Shown here in pieces: positions 9,385 through 21,591 of a stretch of 64,000 bases of DNA (positions within the stretch are counted from its first letter, which is position 1; each line of letters begins with the position of its first letter). The DNA is from Opeltia flavorubescens (Eukaryota > Ascomycota > Lecanoromycetes > Teloschistales > Teloschistaceae): positions 709,932 through 773,931 of the forward strand of contig KE546968.1 of the NCBI GenBank assembly GCA_000442125.1, written 5' to 3'. Position numbers and translations under genes: made by a program. The notes under the pieces were generated by a model, which was not told the DNA's origin, did not search any database, and was given only the letters and a program-made list of their open reading frames with translations.

Positions 9385-11132
9385 TAGCAAATTCCACGAG
9401 AAGTATAAGATATTGATGCTGGGAGCATGAATAAGTAGAGCAAAAACGATCTATATCGGTGGAGGCTGATGGACGGGGCATGGTACAAGTCTCGGAGAAC
9501 GAGAGAGAAAGAGAGTCAGGTAGAGAGGAAGTCAGGACCGATAATGAGATGCGATGGGGAAGAACAGCTGAGGGGAAATGCTTACCGTGAAAGCTTTTAT
9601 TACATTATATCATTAATCATTGTATGAAGTGTCTTTCACGTCATTTTCTGGTGATTGTTATCCCACTTCGTGCCTAATTATATGATTACTCAAAACTCCT
9701 TCTGAAGGCGCCGCCTTTTGTGGCGGCTAATTCACGTGTCTGCGTCTTTTCCTTGTCGTGGTGCGAAGCGGCGATGATCGATTATCGAGGATTGTGATAC
9801 TATGCTCCTATAGGGCTACTACTGAGAAGCTGTTGATGTATCAGGAAATGCAAACAGGAAACTGATCCTGTCTATGCTGTGCTGATCAGAGAGACCATTA
9901 TTCTTCGCCTTTGGAGGAAATGGTGTGCTGAATCATGGGCAATAACCTAAGGTCGGCTGCTTGGGTTCACCTATGTCATTGTGCCATGTCACTCCTCCCT
10001 GCCTTGCAATACAATTATCGACCAAGAGGGTAGAAAATGTAGATACTTAGAGCCGAACTACTTCCAAGAAACCAAGAAGCGGAAATATAAAAACTAGAGG
10101 ATAGCACAAGGTAGGGTTGTCAACAGGGTTAAGCTGTGGCACCAAGCACCTTACCAGGTTTCCGGTGCCAAAATGGGTCTCGCCACCAAATCCTCCTACC
10201 TGACAGAACATACGTACCTATCAATAAATGAGTCATTCACGGTGCAGTGCGCCACTTGGCCGCAACGTGAGCTTGTTTGTGACAACAGTAGGATTGCAAA
10301 AAAATGAGCTGCATAAACAAATAGACAATATATCCTATTACATGATCAAAAAGGAAAAACTGCTAATATTACCGACTCTGCACCGCATCCGAGCTTACGG
10401 CCTGCAAAAGGCCAAAGGTAAGGTGGTTAGCAGGGTTTATCTGTATTGGATGGGAGCTTTTCAGTTCCATCGACAACACCGATCCGCCTTTGAGCCCTAC
10501 CGAAATACAACATAAGCTTCTGGAACTATAAAGTGAATAATTAAAAGATGTTCTGCTAATGAGAAGCTAAGCTTGGGAGTAGTTCTTGCCAAGGGGTAAT
10601 GGGAAAGAATAATGTTGGAAGAGTGGTCCTTATAACGCACGTAAAAATTGCCCTGCCCACCATGTCGTTTTAGTACGGGATGGAACAATATAAAGTATTT
10701 ACCCCTAACGTTGAAGACGACCATTCTTACTCGATTCCCACGCTAGTTTTGTCGGCATGGATTTCATCGTCAAGGTACCCGTCTTGAATCTTCAACCGCG
10801 ACGTGTCGAGATTTTGACAGTTCTACTGATAGATGGAGCTTAAAGGGAGTTTGCCAAGATATAGGTAAGACATGGAAGAAAAGAATACCTATGAATCTTG
10901 TTGTAGTAGCATCGACGTGACGACTTGTGTCTCTATGGACTTGACAAATCCACCCATCTCACCTCACAAGAAAATGCACGATCATGAGCTCCTCGTGTTT
11001 GTCTATGACCAAGCCGATCAAGTCGCTGATCCTCGTGTTGTACATGTGGTGAAGATGCTCCAAAAATATGCAGACGGCCAGAGTCCACCAACCCGAGGAA
11101 CGCCGAACAGCCGATAAACAATAAACCGTTCC
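9385..11132. other. 1.7-kb intergenic region
   Basis: No gene is supported. It has a purine-rich GA run near 9497-9530 and a 6-bp perfect hairpin (GCCGCC, TTTTGT loop, GGCGGC) at 9710-9727. Open frames at 10228-10515 and 10872-11117 show no recognisable protein features. The two flanking genes are convergent, so much of this may be 3' sequence and non-genic DNA. Confidence 0.45.
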
Positions 11133-11984
11133 TTATTTACCTGTGCAACGTGACCACGCTGAAGAACTTGTTAGCCTTCATATGGAACAAGAAGTCGAAT
11201 AAGAAAGGGATCGTTCACTCACAAGGCAGCCCACATCCAAATCCCACGAAAAGGTATATCAAAAAAACCACCACCACCCCCAGCATCACCATCAACTTGA
11301 CATTCTTCCACCACATTTGCCTCTTCAACCCCCTCGACCGAACCCGGAAATCATGCGCCCCAACACCCAGCCGATCCGTCTTATCAACTAACAAATCGAT
11401 CCTCTCCCCCCTCTCAAGTACCCTCTCAATATTCTCCGTCATAATCCCCTTCACATTATCGATATCGGCCTGAACATTACTAATCGCATCCTGTTTCCCT
11501 CCCTGCGTAGTCCCAAAATTGATCATCAAGCTCTTCAGCTGCGCATTGAAATCCCCGGCACCATAGGGCGGTAAGCTTGCGAAGTCTGTGTTTTCGGGTG
11601 TGTAGCGCGCGAGGAATTGTTTCTTGATCTCGACGAGGTAGCCAAAGGGGATCCGGCGGCCGAAGTTGCTGGGGGCGACGACGAGGTATGTGAGGCCACC
11701 GGCGCTGGGGTCGGCGGCAGGATGATCTGAAGGGGCATCGGCGATGTAGTGGATGAAGTTTTGATTGTGGGTGTAGGTTAGCTTCTGTGGCGTGCGGTGG
11801 TCGATTTTGGGGAGAATGATGGAGGCGAGGGATGAGGTTTGTGAAGCTGCAGAGGTGGTATGTTCGGTGAGGATGGTGGTACGATATGCGATGCAAGAGC
11901 TAGACGCGGTCAGTGATATACTTCTTATCAGGTTGGAGATGGTGTATACTAGAGTAGCGGCGTTGCATTGGATGAGGAAGCCAT
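11133..11984 (-). CDS. Longin-type R-SNARE (VAMP7/Nyv1-like synaptobrevin)
   Basis: Exons read from the minus strand are 11984-11950, 11899-11223 and 11158-11133 (245 residues). The first exon gives MASSSNATPLLY and the join gives SCIAYRTTILTE, a typical longin start. The longin fold covers about 1-120 and includes FGYLVEIKKQFL. The R-SNARE heptad region follows, with NVKGIMTENIERVLERGERI supplying the zero-layer Arg. A single C-terminal anchor follows (KLMVMLGVVVVFLIYLFVGF). The last intron (GTGAGT..CAG) replaces a short read-through end with the short luminal tail SWSRCTGK, as in related fungal proteins. The protein is expected on vacuole or endosome membranes, pairing with Q-SNAREs in fusion. 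This fits functionally, though not necessarily by linkage, with vps11 and yvc1 in the window. Confidence 0.88.
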
Positions 11985-12551
11985 GTTATTGTGACTCTGG
12001 GAATCTCCCCAACGCGTAGATCGAGTGAGTTCTGCTAGGTTAGAGGAAACAAGAAGACGACAGTAGGTAGGAGTTGCATAGAGAGTCGTATGGCAGGCCG
12101 CTATCAAAGCGATGTGATTAATTGCGAGGTGTGACGAGGCAGTGACGTTGAAGGGCGGTACACTGATTACCTAATACAACACGTGATTTCACAAAATGCG
12201 CAGCTAGATCTTGCGTATTTGCATGTTTATGATGGATCAATGAAATGGCCAGATCGAAGGTCTGATTTGATGGGACAGAGTTTTAGGTAGCAAGAATAGG
12301 CCTCGAATCCGAACTTTGCATAGAGTGACCATGGATGTCTCAATCAAAAGTACTTCGCTGTAGAGATATCCTTTCCAGACAGTGTATGAGTGGAGACGAA
12401 AGTATTCGCTTTGCTAATTACAGAATCGAATGAACATGCAACGCTCAGGCTATGCAATGGCACTTGCGGAAAACCCTTGACTTGGTGCCGGTGGAGATTA
12501 TGAGTACATATGGTACAGGTTTTTCAAGGTTGATATCGGATATTGGAAGGT
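11985..12551. other. Intergenic region between the R-SNARE and hsp10 genes
   Basis: Both neighbours are on the minus strand. The part next to 11984 should contain the R-SNARE promoter, and the part next to 12551 the hsp10 3' end. No open frame or RNA gene is recognised. Confidence 0.4.
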
Positions 12552-13027
12552 TTATTCGTTGATCTTAGCGAGTAGCCTTCATCAAATCAGCATCTACAGA
12601 GCCATCCTATCCATAGAAATGCACTCACTCATGGTCCCGGAATAGCGAGTATTCCTCCTCTCCAACCTTCACAGGGCTCCCGCCATACTAGAGTACCATC
12701 AGCGCATTATTCCATGCGCACTCAACTGCCCGAGAAAGGCGCATACCTGTGGTATCAAGACCTTGTCGCCTGGTGCAACGCTGGGTGCGACCCTCTTGCC
12801 CTCCTTATCCAGACCTCCAGGTCCAACAGCTAGCACCTTCGCCTCGTTGAGCTCTTTAACACTGCTCTCTGGCAGAAAAATGCCGCCTGCAGTCTTAGAT
12901 TCCGCTTTGATTCTCTGAACAAGTATGCGGTCGAGGAGGGGTGAGAGAGACTTGATTGATTTGAGTGCTGTCGTCTGCAAAATTTGTGAGCTATGTACGC
13001 TGATTTATGCAGGTAGCGACCTACCAT
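12552..13027 (-). CDS. hsp10: Mitochondrial 10-kDa chaperonin (Hsp10/GroES)
   Basis: Four exons on the minus strand (13027-13025, 12974-12747, 12687-12629, 12576-12552) give 104 residues, the usual size. The first coding exon is just the ATG. Joining it to exon 2 gives MTTALKSIKSLSPLLDRILV, the conserved start. Exon 2 carries TAGGIFLP (the mobile loop region) and VLAVGPGG, exon 3 gives YGGSPVKVGEEEYSLFRDHE and exon 4 ends LLAKINE. All introns are GT..AG, 50-59 nt. Hsp10 caps the Hsp60 ring in the mitochondrial matrix and assists protein folding. Reading on past exon 2 without splicing would lose the C-terminal half of the fold, so the exon structure is well supported. Confidence 0.95.
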
Positions 13028-13435
13028 ATTTGTGGAACTGTGATGAATTTCGAAAAGCGTATACTAATGGGATGTGGGCGCAAATTGTCTGAAGATTCGT
13101 GATTGAATGCGGTGTCTGGATATCGGTCTACTGAAGAGAATCTTGAAGGAAATTTCTCGAATGCCAAGATAAGGCGCCGGCAACAGCCGTTGCGCGGTTC
13201 ACGCTAAGCGCTTAACAATCGTGATTTAACGTAGGGGCAACGGTGTAGAGATAGATCAGAAGTTTTATGAAAAGATTGGGCCCCATCGCTGAAACTTTTG
13301 TCGTTGGCCTGTAGACCTAAAATAAAACGTTGCAGCGTGGTGTAAACCATGAACCACACGTTTCCCCTCCTCCGTCATAACGCGTAATACCATCTGCTGT
13401 TTGTCCCAAAACTCAGTACACGTTAAACCATAAAG
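13028..13435. other. Intergenic region, hsp10 promoter side
   Basis: It runs between the hsp10 start and the end of the nud1-like gene, both minus strand. No gene is seen. Heat-shock-type control of hsp10 is expected from the family, but no clear nGAAn array was identified by eye. Confidence 0.4.
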
Positions 13436-16400
13436 TCAACCTTCTAGCTCGCAAGTCTCCTTCGCCTTATCCGTAATAACGCCCAGCTCCTTAAGCCGTT
13501 CCCAAACGCCGTCTCTGGATACGATTTTCCGTCTATCCAGATCCAAGCCATCAAGTCTCCTCAGATTCGGACATCGCAATGTAATCAACATCTCATACAC
13601 CCTTCTCCTGATCTTCGTATCTTCGTCTAGCCTCTCCCGCGCTGTAGTATCGACAATCTGCTCCACTTGCTGAAGTTGATACGATACCTGATTTCGCAAA
13701 CTGCCAAACGAGTCTTCCAGATCACCGGGGCCTGCCGACTTAGAAGCGATGACCAGCTGCTGCTCAGTCGATACTTGCTGAAGCGGCTGACCAGTGTAAA
13801 AACCCAACGTCAGCGGATTCTGACGAAGTTCCAGTTCTGTGATTGCAGCTCCAATCCGCTCTAGCACGCTCCCTGTCCGACGAAGGCGAGCGATGCGATT
13901 TCCAGCAAGATGTAGCTTCTCTAATCGAATAATCCCGAGAAGAGGGCGAATTTCTCCTAGGGCGTTGAAGTTTAGGTTCAGAACACGTAAATTCGAACAC
14001 TTGATGCCGAAATCGTCACCTAAGGACTGCAATCCAGTGGATGCTAGTTCCAATTGTTGCAGGTTAAGTAAATAGTCTCTCGGCGCAAATGTTGATAGGC
14101 TGTTCCCAGAGAGGTACAGCGTTTGAACGTTGCGACATTGCTGATACTGTACACTAGTCTTACGTGAAGTATTGTTCAGATTTTGTTCACGCCACGAGAG
14201 GATCTCAAGACATCTGTGGGAAGTCAAATTGTCGATTTCTGCTATGGAATTTTTATCGATGTCGAGTTGTTGAAGCTTAGGGAAGTGACTGATGTCAAGT
14301 GTATGTAGCTCATTGTTTGCGAGCCGCAGATCTTGTAAGCTTGGTATGCAGCCGAGTGAGGACAGTGAGGCAAGCTTGTTGTTGCTAAGGTCGAGGCGCT
14401 TTAGTCCTGGAAGGTGAGTCAATCCGCCTATCTCTGTCAAATGGTTCTGCCTCAGATTAAGATCGGTCAAACGCATCCTGTCAAGCGTTAGCATATAATC
14501 ACCGAGCTGATAGACATAGCATGAGGATGTGCTTACAGATTGCAGCCTTCGAAATTGATAGCCTTGATACGGTTCCTAGACAGGATTAATCTGATCAATC
14601 CATCAAGTTCTAAAACGCCTTCAAGGCTCTCAATCTGATTGTCTTCTGCCCTCAATTCACGCAAATGTACCAGAGTCTGGAACCCGACCAAGCTTTCGAT
14701 TTGNTTGCCCGAAACATCGAGGTACTGCAGATTCCGCAAATGAGCCCAGGAAGTAATATTCGATAAAGAGTTATGACGAGCTTTCAAGCAACGAATCAAT
14801 GGCGGAGCCCCGTGTAGCTGACTAATTTCATTGTGCGAAACGTCAAGATCCTCTACATGAGCACAATATTCGTCCAGCATGTGTAAGCTCTGCAAATTTC
14901 GATTCCGCATATCCAGATGCCGAATATGGTCCCAATATGGTTCGTAAGGCTCCACGTCAGTCAGTTTCTTAACAAGATCTTGTATTGCCAGCGATAGAGG
15001 TCCTTCCACCTCGTGCGTGGCTAGAAGACCTCGATGTTTTACAACATGGTGGGCATCGCGATTCCCAAGCCCATCGCTCTTGTGCACAGTGAATTCTGAT
15101 AAGGGACTGAGCTGAAAGCCAATGCTGGATACGTGAGTCGAGGATATTGCGGATGGCAGCTGCGCATTGCGGGAAGCAGGCAGGGGTGTAGTCACGATAA
15201 GTTCCATACTTGTGTTGTGCGGGCCATGGAAAGTTTGAAGAAACGTCAACTCTTCGTTTTCGTCGACCCGAGACATTGGTCGGGCAAAGCCGATAGATGC
15301 ACGTCGAGATGCATTACGATACGACGAAGTCTTCCGGAATCCTGAGGATGTATGTCTCTGGCTGGCGCCCAGTAGTCGAGTGTCATCCCGGACTGGTGAG
15401 TCTGCTAGGTCGAGGTCACTCTCATCATCCCATGAGGCAGCAGCATCGATGTCATCTTTCAGGATCTGCACCTGGTCTACTAAGGGGGAGGAAAATGCTA
15501 CAGTGACCACCCGAGGCTGCCGTTGGCTATCACGTCTGTGGCGCGGTGCTTCTGAAGTGCGACCTTCCAAGATACTGATCTCGTGTTCGACTTCTTCGCT
15601 GTGAGGATCCTTCTTTGGCGTGCGATTCTCATCGCCGCGTTGACTTTGAGTCTGGACGACTTTCTGAGCTACAATCTCGTCACCCCATGATGTTGCCCGT
15701 GTCTCTGGTACCGGTCCACTCGGTACAAATCGCGAGAACTTTGATGGAGCTGAGCTTTGGTCCACTGTATTTGTTGCTGCGCTATCTCTGGTGTGTGGCC
15801 GCGGTGAAAGGCTGGGATCTGAGTGATCTGACAAGTGGTCGTGATTGGAGATTTGATCAGAAGTAGAACCTAGGACTTTGGTGGATGTGGTATCCTGGTG
15901 AATGCGTTGCTGCTCTTGGTACTCGTCGACGGTCAAGTCTGGAATGTCCTTGAACAGGTCTTCTGTTACGTCGCTGCCGGTCCGACTATGGGAGCCTGTA
16001 CCTTGCGGCTTCTGGGAGCTTTTACGCTTGATCCACACCTGTTTGCTGTGGTCGAATGTCATAGCACCCATGTTGTCGGACAGCAAATGAGATACGACTT
16101 GTGGTGCAATCACAGCCTTTGTCCCTGAGCTCCGAGAGCCTCGCGACGAACCAGTAGGCACAGAGCGATTAGTCGAAGAACCAGATGACTCGGATCTGGA
16201 GGTTCGCACGCTGGTGCGTGTCGCTGTTTGAGGCGCACTTAGATCTGACCGGACGTTTTCCGCTTTCGTGTGTCCTTGCGTTTGAGCTCTGATCCTGACG
16301 TTGGGTGGATCACTCTGGGGTTCAGTTTCTATTTGTCGTAAGACTTCGTCTGCACTTTTGTCCGGCGACAAAGTAGGGTCATGGGATCGGTTGATATGCA

Positions 16401-19047
16401 TTGATTTCACTGAAGACGGCAGTGCCAGTCCCAGATCGTCGGTCTCCTCGAACTTTCGCAGATGGCTTGCAACTCGAGCGTCTAGCTTGGCTGGCTCTCT
16501 CAATTGCCGAAGGCTTTTACCTTCGCGGCTGGGTGGCCTGGAGAATTCGTCTATTGTGGACTGCTCGAGCTGTGCCTGTAGAATTCCATCGTCATCACTT
16601 TCAGGCTCCTCTGCTTCTTCCTCTTCCTCCGAGATAGCTTGACTACCCTGCGGTCGACCTTGTTTTCGAATAAGTTGCATGATCTGCTTTGCTTCATTGA
16701 AGAAGTCGGCTGTTGTGACAGAAGGTTTCCGAGCACCCTGAGTGATATCTTGAGCCATATTCAAGGTGAATGTGGCCAGTTCCCCAGCAAGCGCCTGCGT
16801 TTGATGATCCAAATCCATACTGATGCTTTCAGCTCTATCAGGTTGATCTACACCCAAATGTGCTGTCGCAGGCTCTGCGTGGGTAAGGACCCCTTGCTGG
16901 GAGCTCCTCTGGCTAGGTGTCGGCGTCCGTGGTCGTAACATCTGGCGCAGAGCCAGGATTTTTGGGTCCGCCGCCTGGCTATCCCCATCGTACTTTGCAT
17001 CTTTCCTCTTCGTTCCCGCCAAAGACTTTCCTACCGAGGCTGGAGGATTCGGAACCTTGTGTTGCGTTTTCTTTTCACCATTGTTCGCTGCAGGCCTGAC
17101 AGGCGAAACCTGATTAGGTTTTCCGTATTGATGAATTTCCAACTTCAACTCTTCCGAACTTCGCAAGGTGCGACGGCGTTTGGCTTTTGATTCCTTGAAC
17201 GGCGAAAGCGGGAGCCTCTTGCCATTCAACGTTTCCATTGCCTCGATTCGAATGTTCACTTGTTCATTATCCTGTTGCTCTACTGTAAGAGTGTGGAAAC
17301 GAAAGTTATCATCTGGATGAGAACCGGTAGAAAGATCCTCCCTAATCTGTGACGCAGGTCGAGATTCTACATCATATCTATGTTCAGCTTCGAAGGGATA
17401 GCTATCGAGCTGTCCCGCGCCGAAGCTATCGATACGTCTGTTTGATCGTTTAGCAATCGGCTCCCCAGACGGACTGTGCAAAACTTGAGCTGTTTCTCTT
17501 TCCTTGACAGTCAGCGCGAAGTCTTTGAAATCTCCTTGCTCTGGTTTTTCTTCTTCGCTTTCATCCACAAATCGCTCAAATTTGCTGATCCGCCGGATGA
17601 GCCTCTCATTCGTAAAGGTATCGTATTTGTCAAAAAGCTTCAGCGGACTACCAGACGACCGAGGCTCATCCGGGCTGTCTGATGCCCTTTCTTGCTTNCT
17701 TCGCGGAGTGACTGGTGCTGAATGAGGTTGATTGTTTGGATCTTCCGGAATACTACCTTTTCTGCTCCTGGATGAAAGCCTGCGTTTCGTCGGTGACGGG
17801 GATCGTAACTCAGGTGCATCAAAATCAGGCAGCGATGAAGGACTTAGCGGGCGCCTGTGAAACGATCCTTCGTTCGAATACCCTCCTCGGCGGACGTTGA
17901 CAAATCCACCATTGGCAGCGTATAGATCTGTTCCGGTAGAGAGGTCATCTGGGAGGGAATGATTGGTCCAGTCGCTCAATGGTACAGCCAAATGCTGCGT
18001 CATTGGAGAAGGGAAACTTCCATTCCGTTGGTCATCTTCTTGGTTGTCAGGCGTTGCTCGTCCACTATTTCCTAGATAAGGCGCACTCCCAGGTGGTTGC
18101 GGTTGGTTTCTTGATGAGTTCTTCCCTCTAAGCGAGTTGATTCTGTATTTTTCATGGCTTCTTGGAAGCAGCACCTGACTCAACACCTCGTTGTGATCAT
18201 CTTCTGCCTTCTCACAGTCTGGGACAGTAGGAATCATCACTGGAGAAGGAGCTTTCGCTTCCTCGGGTCGAGCGCCACCCACGCTTAGTAAAGAGTTCCG
18301 TGAGTCTCCTTCGGACACTTCTTCGAGTATCTCCATCTGTTTTAAGAGAGAGGAACGTCTTCTATCAGCGGTACCACCTGAGCGCTCTGAAACACCCGAC
18401 TCGGAGGGAAGCGCTGGAGGGCTAGATGGGAAATCGTCAACCTGATCTGGCTGATATTTCTTTCCACCCTTTTTTCTATTCCCTGGATTGGAAGCGCGAC
18501 TGATAGTAGGGGGCTTGAAAACGCCTTCTAAACCAATTGGCCCAAAGAGATCCGGACCAGTGCCTCCAGACTTCCCTTGAAGTATCCTTCTCTTCCAGTC
18601 GGGTGTAGATCCAACTTCATTTTCTTTGGTCGGCGACATGTTCTGATTTCTATGCTGAACAGTACCCTGCGCCACTGATGGTATGGAGCTCGCGGTGATA
18701 TTGCGTTTGTTCCCATTCTGCTTCCTTGCGCTAGGGCTCCCAGAATCATGTGTTGTGTCAGAATCACGGTGACGGGGAATATTCAGGTTTGAAGGGCTCC
18801 GCTCCTTGAGTACGCTCTTGCGGGTGGAGTCGCTGAGGCGCGGAGAGAGTCCTTTCCCGGATGGTGCGCTCGCTGAAGCCAAATTGGAGCCTGTTCGGGG
18901 CTTGTAGCGTGGAATGCGACTTTGCGATGAAGCACTTGTGTGACTTGCGATGCTGAGAGCAGACGAACTCCGCCTGGCCTGTTCAGAGAATGGCGACCGA
19001 GGCTGCGATACCCAATCTTCGGAAAGCGAATCGAGCCATTGGTCCAT
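13436..19047 (-). CDS. nud1/cdc11: Nud1/Cdc11-type septation initiation network scaffold (LRR protein)
   Basis: Two exons, 19047-14537 and 14477-13436, give 1850 residues. The N-terminus MDQWLDSLSEDWVSQPRS is the family start. About 1,250 residues of disordered Ser/Pro/Arg-rich sequence follow, with many possible kinase sites. A leucine-rich repeat array fills the last 400-450 residues (for example LEDLDVSHNEISQL, LQYLDVSG, LTDLNLRQNHLTEI, LKRLDLSNNKLASL), followed by a capping helix. The 59-nt intron lies inside the LRR array (GCNL to MRLTDLNL). Cdc11/Nud1 sits at the spindle pole body and anchors the septation or mitotic-exit signalling kinases. Ambiguous bases at 14704 and 17698 leave two unknown residues, one in an LRR. 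Short additional introns in the disordered part cannot be ruled out. Confidence 0.87.
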
Positions 19048-19563
19048 AATTACGCTCCTCCGGCCGACTACCTCGCTAGAAAGCGTGTATCAGCATCAGG
19101 TATGCAGGTAGTGACAGAAATCGACGCCCCTCCGCGGCCTTGTCTAATCATATGATAAAAATGACTGTTGCTGGTGTTCTACAGAAATATTGACTGTAGT
19201 GGTGGAGTGTGCGCGTGGGGCGCGATTGACGTACTTGCATGTTTACAATGACCGAAATGCGGCTAGCGCGATGTTTCCAATACTTCAATCGACCCAACCT
19301 CGAGCATTAAACTCCCGCCTTAAACATGGAGATTTCATAAATAGATCACCTGGGTATACGGTTTTACATTCTCTGTCATGCTAGAGGGGGTATCACGAAC
19401 TATAACAGACGCCGACTTCTTCAGATACACCACTCTCCCTGTACAAAGCCGCAATTTTGCCTCTTGACATGGCGAAACAACACACAAATGTCTCTCCAAT
19501 TCACAACGCTAGAACAATTTGTACATGCCACCGCTGTCGTAACCTCGTAGTTCATGATCGATC
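19048..19563. other. Intergenic region upstream of the nud1-like gene
   Basis: This contains the promoter of the scaffold gene and the 3' end of the next minus-strand gene. No structured element or open frame of note was recognised. Confidence 0.4.
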
Positions 19564-21591
19564 TCATGTTGAGCTCAATGCCATGCTCTTCTTGCTTTCA
19601 GCAGTAGCCCTTTCGAACTGTTTGGCTTCTTTCTCAACACTCCAATCTCCCAAGAAGCTTCCGGCTTCTTCAATAGCTGCGTCAAGGTCAGAGTCACCCA
19701 TGTTGTAAGGCTGCTGTTGCTGTCCATCGTACTGCATCACTTCGGTCATGGTTCCATTCGGAGCAATGGAGAAGGAAGTTATCGTAGATGTCGGTTTAGA
19801 TAAAGCCGACAGGGGGATTGGTGGTTCGTTATTTGCAGGACATGGCGTGTCAGGAGGCGTGGTTGACATGGAAAGAGACGTGGCTCGGAAGTCATGTACC
19901 GTCGGAGATTGAGGTGGGGACGACCCTATTGACTCGACCAAATCAAATTGCCTTTCGTCTGGCGCCCTTTTCTTTGCCGTGGTCAAGACGAACGGGCTCA
20001 CTGCATCGAACATTGCCTGCGTACTCATTGGTTCATCTTCGTTCGGAACTGGTGATATCAGCTCTTGCTTTGGTGCACCAGCTGGTCGATGATAATCTTC
20101 CTGGCCAGAGTATGGTCTTTTTGGATCGGCAATCGCATGATCATCGCTATGCTTGTGATTACCTGCCAAAACAACAGGCGAATCAATGTCCTGTTGCAAC
20201 GACCGTTGCGCCTGTAGCATAGCTGCTTGAGTCGAAAGTCCATGAAACAAGTCTTCTTCATCCGTACTACGAAATTTGAGTGATTGTTTCTCTGTCTCCA
20301 GCAACTCGGCAGAAGGTACAGAACGATCGTTGCTTAGCCCTAGTGGTTGTACGATTTGTGCTTCGGGAAAGGCGCCCGATTGATTCGAATTTGACCCTTC
20401 ATCTGCCGCTAGCTCTGGCCTGGAAAATGATTTCTCATTCGCTACGTGAGATTCCTCAGCCATCTCACCTTGTTGAAGCTGGGGCGGCGACTCGACATGC
20501 CGCGGCTTTGATGACTGCGATTCACGAGAGCGTGTGTGGGAGGGTCTCCTTTTCACGTTCCCTGAAGCTGTAAAACTCAATCTGTTCTTCTTCTCTTCCG
20601 CTCTGGCTCGCTTCTTCGCGGCCTTTGAATTCTTCATTTCCGATTCGACATACTCCCTGTCAGGTGAACGCGCAGCGTTGCGAGGAACATATCGATACTC
20701 AAAACCTGAACCTGGAAGGCCTGTCGAAGAAAATGGTACATTTTGTGGTGGCTTTTCATTTCGGTCGGGGACTAGAGATTCTGTGTATGCATTTGGTTCG
20801 CCCAACAATATATTCTTCGAGTCAAGCAATTCCGTGTGATTTGCTTTGGCGTCTGACGCGGTTGATCGCACATCGAGATCCTGGCGCTTGACCGCTGCTT
20901 TAGATCCATGGTTATTGATTAGTTGAGGTGGCAATTTCCGTGGACGTGATGCTGGAGTTGGGCTTGGTGACCTGGATCCCTCTCTGAAATAACGTCTCGT
21001 CGTTGGTCCGTCGGTCTTAAGCCATCCACGCGCTCCAGAACTAGAGATCTCTGCTAATTTCACAGAGCTAACTTTATTAGAAGATCCGCTCAATGCTGTA
21101 ACGAAGGAGTCTGGCGTGGCTCTGGCTTCCTCTGCATGATTTGCCTGTACCCTGGATTTCGGAGTTCGTCCAGTTTGTCTGATTAAATGCTCCCGATGGA
21201 GTCCATGCGGTGTTGCATCTTTTCCGATGCCTAACCGCACAGAATCTTGAGTTCGAGGAGTGGCATTTTGACTTCGACCTCGCTCGTATGAATTTTGCCA
21301 CCGTGATAGTGCATTTCCTGGAGTTGCACCTCCTCTCCTCTTCTTGAGATATGGATTCATCCAGTCGTCCGGAAAAGGTCCTTTGAGGCGTGCAGAAGCA
21401 ATGTAAAGTCCTCTGCCTCTCATATATTCCTGCGCAGCTTCCTCTACCCGCCTTTTCCTTTTCCGACGCTGTGCATGTGTCTCCTCTGCATCCGATCCTG
21501 GGCATAGTACCTCATCCAGGTCTGGTTCGAGTGTCTCGAATTGCACAGGGGAGACTCCTCTTCGAGCGAAGTTCACGGTAGTGGTGGGCAT
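19564..21591 (-). CDS. Conserved-looking basic, disordered protein, function unknown
   Basis: This is a single-exon 675-residue protein. The first 90 residues look ordered and distinctive: VNFARRGVSPVQFETLEPDL, then an HAQRRKRKRR basic stretch that fits a nuclear localisation signal, then YMRGRGLYIASARLKGPF and DDWMNPYLKKRR. The middle is Ser/Pro/Arg-rich and probably disordered. A short C-terminal motif, FLGDWSVEKEAKQFERA, follows a DSDLDAAIEEAG stretch. From memory, similar proteins occur across filamentous ascomycetes and are sometimes given a protamine-like label without functional basis. A nuclear location is inferred from the basic stretch; no enzyme or DNA-binding fold is recognised. 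It lies in a run of minus-strand genes about 500 bp from the nud1-like gene. Confidence 0.7.
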   Translation of the reverse strand: MPTTTVNFARRGVSPVQFETLEPDLDEVLCPGSDAEETHAQRRKRKRRVEEAAQEYMRGRGLYIASARLKGPFPDDWMNPYLKKRRGGATPGNALSRWQNSYERGRSQNATPRTQDSVRLGIGKDATPHGLHREHLIRQTGRTPKSRVQANHAEEARATPDSFVTALSGSSNKVSSVKLAEISSSGARGWLKTDGPTTRRYFREGSRSPSPTPASRPRKLPPQLINNHGSKAAVKRQDLDVRSTASDAKANHTELLDSKNILLGEPNAYTESLVPDRNEKPPQNVPFSSTGLPGSGFEYRYVPRNAARSPDREYVESEMKNSKAAKKRARAEEKKNRLSFTASGNVKRRPSHTRSRESQSSKPRHVESPPQLQQGEMAEESHVANEKSFSRPELAADEGSNSNQSGAFPEAQIVQPLGLSNDRSVPSAELLETEKQSLKFRSTDEEDLFHGLSTQAAMLQAQRSLQQDIDSPVVLAGNHKHSDDHAIADPKRPYSGQEDYHRPAGAPKQELISPVPNEDEPMSTQAMFDAVSPFVLTTAKKRAPDERQFDLVESIGSSPPQSPTVHDFRATSLSMSTTPPDTPCPANNEPPIPLSALSKPTSTITSFSIAPNGTMTEVMQYDGQQQQPYNMGDSDLDAAIEEAGSFLGDWSVEKEAKQFERATAESKKSMALSST

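Noticed and set aside
9710-9727. GCCGCC/GGCGGC hairpin as a terminator
   Set aside because: Rho-independent hairpin terminators are not a feature of fungal nuclear genes, and no transcription unit ends there.
10228-10515. 95-codon plus-strand open frame
   Set aside because: No family features and no supporting promoter or splice pattern; it lies in a long non-coding spacer.
14533-19047. Many open frames on the plus strand opposite the scaffold gene
   Set aside because: They are mirror frames of a long coding exon with the same codon periodicity; none has protein-like composition.
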